Positions 10,025-18,485 of a stretch of DNA of 34,246 nucleotides are shown piece by piece. A program made the translations under genes and the position numbers. Location: the NCBI GenBank assembly GCA_014885115.2, contig WKLE02001477.1:1-34246 (forward strand). The letters run 5' to 3'. Position 1 is the first letter of the stretch. Each line of letters opens with the position of its first letter. Under the pieces are notes generated by a model. It searched no databases and was not told where the DNA came from. It saw only the letters and a list, made by a program, of their open reading frames with translations. The DNA comes from Asterionellopsis glacialis. Lineage: Eukaryota > Bacillariophyta > Plagiogrammaphyceae > Rhaphoneidales > Asterionellopsidaceae.

Positions 10025-11014
10025 GATTGCCCCGCAGTCAAGATGATAGACTACCGGGCAGGTTAGATTCACTAACGATGGAGCCTTGTAGCAACTTGCC
10101 GGGTGGTGGCATAGAAGCAATGCTATGGAATAGATAGTGTGTTAGGCGGTTGAAGACACTACCAGATTAGACGTGACACGTCAATCGTCAATTTAGATCT
10201 ACCTCCAGTCTACCGTATGTATCACCCTTCTTTCCCATTTAGAGTGTCGCGGCGGGGATGATTTGAAAAAATCTTTCTTGGCCATCCAGGCACTTACCAG
10301 GTACCACCACGACAAGAGCTACCGACGTAATGTATTGCTTTGTATAATGGCACCAACAAGACGTCGGGCAAGGCTGGCGTTTCTCGACAGTTTGATACGT
10401 ACCTGGTATGCATGGCCTGTAGTATTGTTTTTGTTTGCATGTGTATGATGGTAACAGTACAAAAGATCCAAGTGTCCTATGCTAATAAAAATAGTTAATA
10501 AGAGAATTTGCGTTCAATTATTATGTGTCACATAACAATTATGACTACATATTTTATGACATTTCTATTCCCGAACCAACGATAGTCCTTCTTTTTAATA
10601 CAGTATGCGTTGAAAATGTAGGTCCTACTCGATGACAAAATTAATATATATACATGTACCTGATAATATGTGTAAATTGTATTCGTGGAAGCCCAACAGA
10701 TGCGTAAGAGTATTATTTGGAAAAGATGCACAAAACTTTTTCTGCATTTTCATCAGAGTATCTTTCCGTTCATGAATGAAAATTTCCTAACAATCATTAC
10801 AACGATTTATCTTGCTGGGATTCGTTGTCTATGATGCTTTTATTAATACAAATCGTAAGTATAATGTGAAAACAAGAGCGTCAACACAGCATGCCACGAT
10901 ACAACCCGAACCTCAACATGAAAAAAAATAGGAATTTCCCTTCTGAGAACCCGAACCATTAAAAAAATAGTGCGGTTTCATCCATGAGTCGTGGTTACCC
11001 AAGGCAAGGAATGA
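10025..11014. other. Intergenic region between divergent Sec14-like and RING-PDZ genes
   Basis: No supportable gene; the 61-residue plus frame near 10263 begins at TTG, not ATG. Two TACCWGGTA palindromes lie at 10295-10303 and 10400-10408. ACGTGACACGTCA-type sequence lies near 10171-10183. The part next to the RING-PDZ gene contains GATACAACCCGAACC (10898-10912), which recurs at 12728. The stretch 10480-10870 is A/T-rich with nothing recognisable. Confidence 0.6.
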
Positions 11015-12853
11015 ATGATGCAACGAACAAGTCAATTTCTCTTTGCGTTGGTCCCGTACAATTATCAACTGCAACAATCGAACATGGGTTGCCAACAATC
11101 CAATGATTATTCTTACGTTTACAATTCCGCCAATGATGCGTATAGGTGTCGACGTTGCAACCTCCTACAGTGTAAAGAACGGTCGCATTGCTTTTGTCGA
11201 TATTGCTTAGCAAGACCCCAATATCATGCTCCTATCGATTTTAGGGCAGCGGGAATTTGGAATACTGATCTGTCCGGTGCACAAAGAAACCCATACCCAC
11301 CCCGTTGGCAACGGTGTTCCTCCTGCATGGCAATTCAATACACCATTTGGCGTGTGTGCCAATTCTGTCTTGCAAGTGAATTACTACAGAACGATCTACC
11401 AAGTCACTCGCACATGCTTCTGATATTTGAACATAGCAGATTGATTCCAAATATATCTCAAACTTCAGCACCACGTGAATTTATTCGTCAGCAAATCTCA
11501 AGGAAAATGAGAGGTAGCATATGGTCTTTTGGAAGTATCATGCCATTTGACCAAACCTTTTCACCAAACGTGAATCCATCACAAATATGGAGGGCTGCAT
11601 TTACCTCGCAGCAGGTTGGATTTAACATGTGGACACCACGCGCTGCACTAGTCTCAAGACAGGAAGTCAATGAACAAGTCCAAGCTGTGCCTTCGGCGGC
11701 TCCGACGGTTAGGCAGATTGCGCCAAATCGACCTTCAAAATCACCATCTCCTGTCAAAAATATCTCCAAGAAAGAAACAGAAGACATCATTGACAAACTA
11801 GCAGACCTACTAGATCCCGACCGTGGCACTGTTCGGAAAATATTGCAACACTACGTTGCAGAGGGAAATTTTTGGGAGTGCCCGCAGTGCACACTGCGTA
11901 ATCCGAAATCAGTAGCTTCTTGTGAAATTTGTCATGCTGAACGAGGAGACACTCCCCTCCATAGAGACGACAGGGGACAAAAAGTCAGTGAAGCTGACAA
12001 AGATTCCTTCAACAACTCTTCAAAAGAAGATATAATCGAACAAGCTCTGGAGGCGATTCAATGTCCAATATGCCTTGATGTATACGAAGCCCCAATTACA
12101 TTGCCCTGTGGGCACTCGATATGTATTCATCATGCACCACAGCTTACAAACAATGAGTGTCCAATTTGCAGGAGTCCTTTCACACACAGAGATGTTACAG
12201 TCTGCAAAAATAAAGCCCTGTGCAAAAACGTAAATGCAGTAATCAAGTTGGCTAGTCTAGCCGATCCTGATCGAGAAACAATCCGTCATGCAGCAGCTCG
12301 TTTCCAAGAATCTACGCATGCAGGAGAAATCTTTGAAGTGTCAACAATGAAGGCTGCTCAATGGGTGTCTTTAGATATAACATTGAGAGGACATGGTGAC
12401 GGGGTATATGTGAAGCGTGTTGGACCTACTTCACCTTTTGTCGGAACACGGTTGCAAGTTGATTGTGAAGTAATATCGATAAACGGCCTTGATTGTCATG
12501 AGATGACCCCGGTAGATGCTGCAGACATCCTTAAGAAAGCGGTTGGAGAGGTGTTGATTGTGGCTATGGCGTACTTGGAGTATATTTTAGGATATTTTTT
12601 TACAAAAACAAGTTTTGTATATTTCAGCAAGGATGTAGAAAGCAATTACTGTCAATCCCTACACCTAACGCAGACACTTCAAAAATACTACATAGAAAAT
12701 TGCTTGAGCATCTGTTCTCTGAGCAAGGATACAACCCGAACCCTAGGACAGGAGATATTTCCGGCGAACCCGAACTCTGAATTTTCCTCATGTTCATGTG
12801 TGAGTCCGAGAGATGCGCCTGCAGTCTCTGGAGATCAGTTGGAAAGGTGTTGA
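11015..12853 (+). CDS. RanBP2-type zinc finger, RING and PDZ protein (putative E3 ubiquitin ligase)
   Basis: A 612-residue frame from tandem ATGs at 11015/11018. The N-terminal third holds four CxxC-type pairs (CRRC, CRYC, CSSC, CQFC) that may bind zinc. A RanBP2-type finger lies at about 285-311 (WECPQCTLRNP then CEIC). A RING finger lies at about 350-385 (CPIC, CGH, CIHH, CPIC); its sixth ligand position is His instead of the usual Cys. A PDZ domain follows at about 443-518 (GVYVKRVGPTSPF, INGLDCHEMTP, VLIVA). RING proteins usually recruit E2 enzymes, and the PDZ would choose a partner by its C-terminus. After the PDZ, about the last 90 residues are low in domain character and read into the remains of a second PDZ copy in the wrong frame, so the C-terminus is probably secondary or mis-modelled. 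An undetected 3' splice is possible. Confidence 0.78.
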   Translation: MMQRTSQFLFALVPYNYQLQQSNMGCQQSNDYSYVYNSANDAYRCRRCNLLQCKERSHCFCRYCLARPQYHAPIDFRAAGIWNTDLSGAQRNPYPPRWQRCSSCMAIQYTIWRVCQFCLASELLQNDLPSHSHMLLIFEHSRLIPNISQTSAPREFIRQQISRKMRGSIWSFGSIMPFDQTFSPNVNPSQIWRAAFTSQQVGFNMWTPRAALVSRQEVNEQVQAVPSAAPTVRQIAPNRPSKSPSPVKNISKKETEDIIDKLADLLDPDRGTVRKILQHYVAEGNFWECPQCTLRNPKSVASCEICHAERGDTPLHRDDRGQKVSEADKDSFNNSSKEDIIEQALEAIQCPICLDVYEAPITLPCGHSICIHHAPQLTNNECPICRSPFTHRDVTVCKNKALCKNVNAVIKLASLADPDRETIRHAAARFQESTHAGEIFEVSTMKAAQWVSLDITLRGHGDGVYVKRVGPTSPFVGTRLQVDCEVISINGLDCHEMTPVDAADILKKAVGEVLIVAMAYLEYILGYFFTKTSFVYFSKDVESNYCQSLHLTQTLQKYYIENCLSICSLSKDTTRTLGQEIFPANPNSEFSSCSCVSPRDAPAVSGDQLERC

Positions 12854-13066
12854 TTGTGGCTAAGCCTATGGAGCAACCATAAAGTATTGACAACAAAGGC
12901 TTCTCAATAGTTACATTTAGATATAATCTTGAGAGGAAATTGTAGTGGGATGTGTGTGAAGCGTGTTAATCACACTTCGCCTTTTTCCCGCACACGTTTG
13001 CTGACTGATTGTGAAGTTCGCGCGGACTGTCATGAGGTGACTTCCGACATCTGCCGATTTTGGATG
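12811..13066 (+). pseudogene. Decayed PDZ domain copies downstream of the RING-PDZ gene
   Basis: Bases 12811-12872 resemble the end of the intact PDZ (12515-12575), sharing GGTGTTGATTGTGGCTA, with about 4 nt missing so the frame shifts. Bases 12890-13066 resemble its first two thirds (12348-12545): the translation gives LDIILRG, VKRVNHTSPFSRTRL, DCEV and DCHEV, matching LDITLRG, VKRVGPTSPFVGTRL, DCEV and DCHEM. A TAG at 12908-12910 stands where the intact copy has Trp, and part of the INGL loop is deleted. This is a degenerate tandem duplication of the PDZ-coding segment. Confidence 0.75.
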
Positions 13067-13293
13067 TGCTTTAGGGATAATACCAGGACACATACACATC
13101 AAAACTTAATCCTATCAAAACTTGCTTCAAGTGTAACAGTTTGAATATATATTGAATATGTTCGAACAGGAGTTCCAGATTACAGATGTATTGTTCTATG
13201 TATGATAGTTATACTATTGGTAGTGATGCTTCTGATTGATATGCATCCTTCGTACTATTACAGTGTAGCTGAAACATATTGGTCTGGCGTTCC
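13067..13293. other. Short spacer between convergent genes
   Basis: A/T-rich DNA between the PDZ remnants and the 3' end of the minus-strand methyltransferase gene. No gene is seen. Confidence 0.5.
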
Positions 13294-15458
13294 TCATCTT
13301 TTCTTTTTAACTTTGCGACGCAAATCACGCAGTGCACTTGTACTTCGAGCCAAATCACATGAAGGGCCGCTACCACTGTTCATGCTTTTGTTATAATGAT
13401 CAATCAGCATATCTGTCTTTTGCTGAGTTCCACCCCAAATATACCACATGGAAACAAATGGTGAAGATTTTTTATGAACGTCACTTATTTTTTTGTCACG
13501 AAAGTTTTTGGGAGGTAGATATACATAGCGCTTTTTGGGAACTAAATAAAATGGTCGTATCCCTGCTTGGTCAAGAGCATTCCGATAGTAATCTTTGCGA
13601 TGAACCCAATTGGGCATAAGTAGGAACCAAGGTCGATTCTTGGTTATGCCGAACTTTGACTTTCTTGCAGTTAGGTGTTCCATAAGTTTTGGAATATGTT
13701 CATCACTGTAGGGTGGATTCGTAAGGAAGATATCAAAATCAGGATACTCGTTAGATGAAGATGACGAAGTAGACCATACCTCGTAACAATCTTCTTTTTG
13801 GTTGTATACATTGGTATAACCAATTTCTTCTAAATTACGAATAACGGCACCATTACAGTAGTAGGGATCGTAAATAGACAATTTTTTCTTTTGCTTTGAT
13901 CCACAAAGTTTATCAAGCAACATAGCAATATCTTTGTACGCTTGGATAGGTGATTCACAATGATCATCTGGATCTGTGGGGTATGGAAATTCAACTTGTT
14001 GTTCGGCACCATCTTCATTTGATGATTCTTTACGGAACAAAAAGATTTTGAATAGACGGATGTAAAAAGGAGTTGAAAAGGATGGTGAGTTTAACGTCCC
14101 ATTCACAAGTAAAAATAGCATAGACAGGAGTCTTTTCAAAAATATACACGGAAAATTTGTCCGCAAGGCTATTGAGAACGTCTCAGTTGGGGTCAAAATG
14201 TAATTCGGACGTCACACCCGCCTTGTAGTTTAACCGAAAAACAAATCACAACACAAGGCATGCACGTATCAAAGGAACCTTTTGCTCCAAATCTACAATA
14301 CACAACCCATGCATCATTTTTTGCTTTTATAATTCGGTTCAATATTGCATGATATTTGACCGACACACACCATGGGAAGTTTCCAAAGAACGGAAACCCA
14401 TAAAGGTACGTGCCGGCTTCGATACATGCTTTGAGTCAATGTGAATGTTACTCCACAAAGATAGCACAGTGCAGCACAACACAGAACACAATAAAATCTC
14501 CAGGTTCAAAGTAGCAGATCGACATACCTTTTTCATTATCATCAATGTCGCCTTCGGATAACAAAGTATCAATGTTGCCATCAATAACAACTTGTCCATT
14601 CACAAGTTTGCCAATTTCAATCATATCACCTTTAGAATTCCTATCCAATGCAGAATATACTCTGCATTTTTTCGAATCTACCAGTACCATCAGTTGTTGA
14701 TCGTCATTACCAGCATGTCGAGGGTCTGGTACCATTCGTCCCTCTAGAGGAGCACTGTTGCTGCTGTTGTCACTGGGTGGTAGTGATGATGAAATTGGGG
14801 GGCTAGTATCTATACTAACCTCGTCATTAGTTTCGGGTGACAATGATGAATTCTTTTCTTCTTGGTCGTTATTTAGCTTTCGTTTCTTTTTGCTTTTCTT
14901 TTTCTTTTTGGACTTTTTCTTATCATCATCCTTTTTCACAGTGTCAGCTTCTGGTGGTTGACTTTTACTATTACCATATGGTGTAGAGCTAGTAGCAGGA
15001 GAAAGCGATGGTGATTCTTGAGCAGCTCTTACTGACAATTGCTGCTGTTTCTGTTCTTTGGCCAAGGTAGCAATTTTAGCTAATCCTTCATCTTGTTGAG
15101 TAGATGTTGTACGTTTCAAAAAATCATCATCTAATTCCACCTGTGGGAGTGATTCAGCTGCAGCAAAAGCAGATCCCCATGAAAAAGCATTGCTGCCGGT
15201 TGTAGCAGAAGTAGAGGCAGAGGCAGCAATGTGTTTGTCCAGTGATACTTGAACAATAGTTGTAGTCATTGTGTCGTTGGATACCATAGTACTGGGAGGA
15301 GAATCACCATTGTTTTCATCTTTGTCAACCCTTTTTCTTTTTTTCTCCTTGTGCTTTTTCTTTTTCTTCTTTTCTAATACCTGCACCGCTTCATGTTCAT
15401 ATTTTTCCTTCTTTTTCTTTTTATCCTTCTTTTCTTTCTTACTCTTTTTAGGACTCAT
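13294..15458 (-). CDS. Putative NPPY-type (adenine-type) SAM methyltransferase with Lys-rich N-terminal region (two exons, or two genes)
   Basis: Model: exons 15458-14528 and 14027-13294 across a 500-bp intron (donor GTATGT, acceptor GTAAAG) give 554 residues. Exon 1 starts at the first ATG (MSPKKSKKEKK) and is strongly lysine-rich and low-complexity, with nuclear or nucleolar character; a folded-looking part lies near residues 250-310. Exon 2 holds a Rossmann methyltransferase: IYDPYYCNGAVIRNL (SAM-binding motif I), FDIFLTNPPYSDEHI (motif IV NPPY, as in N6-adenine methyltransferases), then PWFLLMPNWV and a basic tail ending KVKKKR. The substrate is unknown; RNA or DNA adenine is suggested by NPPY. 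The intron is longer than the others here. The alternative is two genes, the second from an ATG at 14121 behind a GACGTCAC at 14208. The splice keeps frame (E|SSNED), which favours fusion. Confidence 0.65.
14028..14527 (-). other. Candidate 500-bp intron or intergenic promoter in the methyltransferase locus
   Basis: GTATGT donor at 14527, AAAG acceptor at 14028, with a TCTTTTTGTT tract before the acceptor. It holds GACGTCAC at 14208-14215, which would be unusual for an intron and could mark a promoter of a separate downstream gene. Confidence 0.5.
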
Positions 15459-16011
15459 ATTGAGAAGAACTGTGCACGTATCCGCACTGACGAATAAAAA
15501 ACCTATTGCTATCTCCAAGTAAACTTAACTAAATTCATCTTGTAATTGTGTGGACAGCAAAAGGTGACACGATGTGTTTTTGCTGCTGGTGATAGATCTC
15601 TCTATTGTAGTCTAGAGGAAGAGTGACGGATCTTTCGTTGATGTTCTGTGGTCGTCGACAATAGTAGAAAAAGCGAAAAGAAGGATTTTTTAGTGGCATC
15701 GCGACTTTCAAGAGATCGGATGGATGTCATCATTTCAAGAAAAATATTGTGGGGACGTCTGCGATCCCCCGGCCCGCCGTCTGTGTATGCGGCGACGATA
15801 GATAAAATTCGCGCGCCTGCCTCTCTTGAGAACTTCAGATGATAGTCCAACAAGGATTAGTTCGATTACTGAAAGGGTTATTTACACTCCTTAGCAATCG
15901 TAGACCTGAAATACTGTAATATTGTTCAACGCCCATTACAGGTAAATAGGTTGAAAAACAGTTTCTAGATTCGATAGGAAGCCTGTTCTACGTAATTTTG
16001 ATACTAATAGG

Positions 16012-16030
16012 GTTAACGGCTGCCGTTAAC
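16012..16030. promoter_or_regulatory. Perfect 19-base palindrome with inverted TAACGG sites
   Basis: GTTAACGGC-T-GCCGTTAAC is a perfect inverted repeat around a single T. Each arm holds TAACGG, a MYB-type core (AACNG), so a dimer or a two-repeat MYB could bind. No adjacent gene start is evident. Confidence 0.35.
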
Positions 16031-16807
16031 GTGGAATCTTGATTGCAGAAGATATCCCAGATAGAATCCTTCATTTCGATTGCTTGGGAGTGGGTTCTTG
16101 AGCAAGAACAGGATGTGCCTGCCTCCCTTCGATTTTTTCTCACATTTTTCGATTTTTTTATTTTGTTAAACTCCAATAATTCTCTTGGATCACAATGAGA
16201 CTTCTTGCATACTTGACATCTCTCTCAAGAGAAGGTTCGTCATACCAGGTAAATTGTGAATACTAGTTATAAACATTACGAGTGTCTTTGAGAGGTATGG
16301 CATCATGTTGAGCTCTTGAATGAGCCAAGAAAATAGAGTGATTTTTTGGCGTTGTGATAATTAATAGAGAGAGGTAAAGGTACCATTGTAGAACTGTCAC
16401 AACCAGTGTATGAGTACTTACTCGGTTTAGGATATGAGAAGGAAGTTAACCTACTAAAATGATAGCCTTCACAGATGAAAACCTGTGATGATCAAAAAGT
16501 AGTCGTCCACTTTGATACTAGATGCACCTCGTTCACAACCGTCTATTCCAGTAGTATAAGACTAAAGTTTGCAACAAAAACTGGCTACTGTTGATATCGT
16601 TCTTTATTGTGGACTTTTTTAAATTATAATTCATGGCCGCCAATGAAAACAGGTCTTTTGAAACTTTCCCCGCTATGTAACAAAAAATTTCAAATTTAAG
16701 AGACTTGAAAGGCATTCCTGGCCTTGTCCTCAACAATTTTTTTTTAAAGAGTCGAGAAAAGGAACTAATGCTCTAGAGAGCAGGACTGGTTTACATATAT
16801 CTTTGTA

Positions 16808-16834
16808 AGGACTAGAATACTGTAGTCTAGTCCT
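16808..16834. repeat. 27-base inverted repeat (hairpin)
   Basis: Arms AGGACTAGA (16808-16816) and TCTAGTCCT (16826-16834) are perfectly complementary around a 9-base centre that itself pairs partly. It lies in gene-free DNA with no T-run suggesting a terminator, so its role is unknown. Confidence 0.5.
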
Positions 16835-17296
16835 AATTTGTACAGTGCAACAGAGAATGCATGACGTATTAAAATAAAGTGTCAGTATTGTAGATCGAGA
16901 TTACAATACGTACGATGATGTCAGATGCCACAAGACTTGTTATAGGGTAACTAGGTGTTTACGACATATATAATGAACCATAAGGCCTCACATGAGATAC
17001 CAATCAAAGCAAGTTACTATTCAAAATCGTGCCTGTGTGGGTGGTTTGTATCCCAATCAACAGATACGTAACTTAAATAGGATGACACCAAAAACACCGA
17101 ACTACAAGGAAATGTGCCGTCATGGTTACAAACGTCCGCCCGTTGAACGATGAAGCCAGGCATGGTGAGTGCGATTTGACACAAAAACGTCAGAAACAAC
17201 CCGGATTTAAAATTCGCGCGAAAACTCCTTCTTGCCGTCATTGATACACTTTTACGCAATATTGTACATGTATCCTACCCGCTGTAGAAATACCTA

Positions 17297-17312
17297 TACC
17301 TGGTACCAGGTA
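17297..17312. promoter_or_regulatory. 16-base palindrome made of two overlapping TACCWGGTA sites
   Basis: TACCTGGTACCAGGTA reads the same on both strands and contains TACCTGGTA and TACCAGGTA overlapping by two bases. The same 9-mer recurs at 6839, 10295, 10400 and 16243 in non-coding DNA. Confidence 0.4.
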
Positions 17313-17460
17313 CATCTCTAAAGATGCTTTGATGTATCATACCTTCGCTCACCTTTCTGACTCTCCAACGCAAGTACGTATTGTAAAGTGCGTTCCAGTA
17401 TCCGTATGTAGAATTTGTACATGTACTTTTTATAAAGGTAACTCTTGGATTCTTGACATG

Positions 17461-17487
17461 AGGTATTAATACCTGTATTAATACCTG
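17461..17487. repeat. Tandem 12-base repeat overlapping a 14-base palindrome
   Basis: TATTAATACCTG occurs twice head to tail (17464-17475, 17476-17487). AGGTATTAATACCT at 17461-17474 is a perfect palindrome. It is followed by GTACGTGACGTG, which has CRE-like content. Confidence 0.45.
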
Positions 17488-17811
17488 TACGTGACGTGAA
17501 ATACTGTGCATGCAGTAGTCAACACAAAAATCTCAAAAAACAAAACCAGCAAGCGGAAAAACAGTTTGTCGGCGGAATTCTGTTTGCGAACCCACCTGAC
17601 AACATATCTGCCAAGCGCACTTTCACTGCCTCGAATCTCCTTCGCAGTTTAGGGTGCTCCGGACCATACTGTAGTTTGTATTGACACTGGTGTCAGAAAG
17701 AGTATTTCTAAACCACAACTCCCGGCAGTTCAGGACTTCAACAGGCATCGAAACTAATTTTATCAATTTCATAAAAAAAAATTCTTTCACAGCCAGTCAA
17801 CAGCCAAAAAC

Positions 17812-18087
17812 ATGTCAGATCTCGCCACTCAAATTAGTGCTTTACTTGGCACAAGTATGTTGTTGTTTTTTGTCACAGCACCTCGCCAAAAATCATCAAT
17901 GACATCAAGTATTTCTTCTTCTTCGATTGGTAGCAATGAAACTGCCAGTAACAATACATTACCGGAAGTTCCAAGTAGTCCTAGGCAACGACTTATAGGG
18001 ATGAAGAGATACTCTTCTCATCATCGAAGGAAGTACTACAAAATTGCCTCGACTGTTGGTCGTTCCTCTACTGTCTCTCTCTCGTAA
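17812..18087 (+). CDS. Possible small protein (91 aa), unidentified
   Basis: A complete frame from an ATG in good context (AACATGTCAG) to TAA. A hydrophobic segment at about residues 8-25 (ISALLGTSMLLFFVTA) could be a signal anchor. A Ser-rich stretch (about 29-56) and a basic C-terminus with Arg, Lys and His follow. No domain is recognised. It lies alone on the plus strand ahead of the convergent 3' end of PAN2. The composition is consistent with a small membrane or secreted protein, but a chance frame cannot be excluded without expression data. Confidence 0.35.
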   Translation: MSDLATQISALLGTSMLLFFVTAPRQKSSMTSSISSSSIGSNETASNNTLPEVPSSPRQRLIGMKRYSSHHRRKYYKIASTVGRSSTVSLS

Positions 18088-18485
18088 ACACACATTTTTC
18101 CAAACGTAAAAGAGACCAGAAGGAACGGCAGCCATACGAAAAAACTATTTAGAGAAGAGGGTGTTTTTCAATCAAAGCTGGTAAGCAGACAAGCGATCTT
18201 TGTTTTCTCTAGAACTGCAAGAGCAAGGCGGAAAGCATCTCTAACAAATACACTACAACACAATAGCGCACACGAGGTCTTGCTTCGATTGATTGATTGA
18301 TTTTGGTGCTGGCGAGAGAAGACAATCGATATGTAAGAATATTATAAATACATAATTTTTGCAACTTTAACTACAACGTGGTTTTCAAGCATTCTCTCTT
18401 TTTCCAAACAGTATCGACGAGGCAGTGTTTGGTATGTTTGTGCATATTGTTGAATACTCCATCTCCATGTCCGTCAATGTGACCC
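18088..18485. other. 3' flank between small ORF and PAN2
   Basis: No gene is seen. It contains a short GATTGATTGATTGATT tandem repeat near 18288-18303 and A/T-rich DNA that should include the 3' ends of both convergent units. Confidence 0.5.

Larger units (their letters stand above)
15459..17811. other. Gene-poor 2.3-kb region with palindromic motifs
   Basis: No gene can be supported with confidence. Contents: TAAAATTCGCGCG twice (15803-15815, 17208-17220); a 19-base palindrome around TAACGG (16012-16030); TACCAGGTA at 16243-16251; a 27-base hairpin at 16808-16834; a 16-base palindrome at 17297-17312; and a nested palindrome/direct repeat at 17461-17487. A minus frame from ATG 17241 to 17017 (74 residues) begins with a signal-peptide-like stretch but has no homology I recognise. 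It could be an exon or chance. Confidence 0.5.

Noticed and set aside
8996..10120. Upstream extension of the Sec14-like gene to 10120
   Set aside because: The extension starts with TTG; the first ATG in frame is at 10024.
10263..10448. 61-residue plus frame with a hydrophobic end
   Set aside because: It starts with TTG and ends in chance hydrophobic codons; no ATG in a useful position.
12929..13144. 71-residue plus frame after the RING-PDZ gene
   Set aside because: It is a fragment of the decayed PDZ copy beginning after its internal TAG, not a separate gene.
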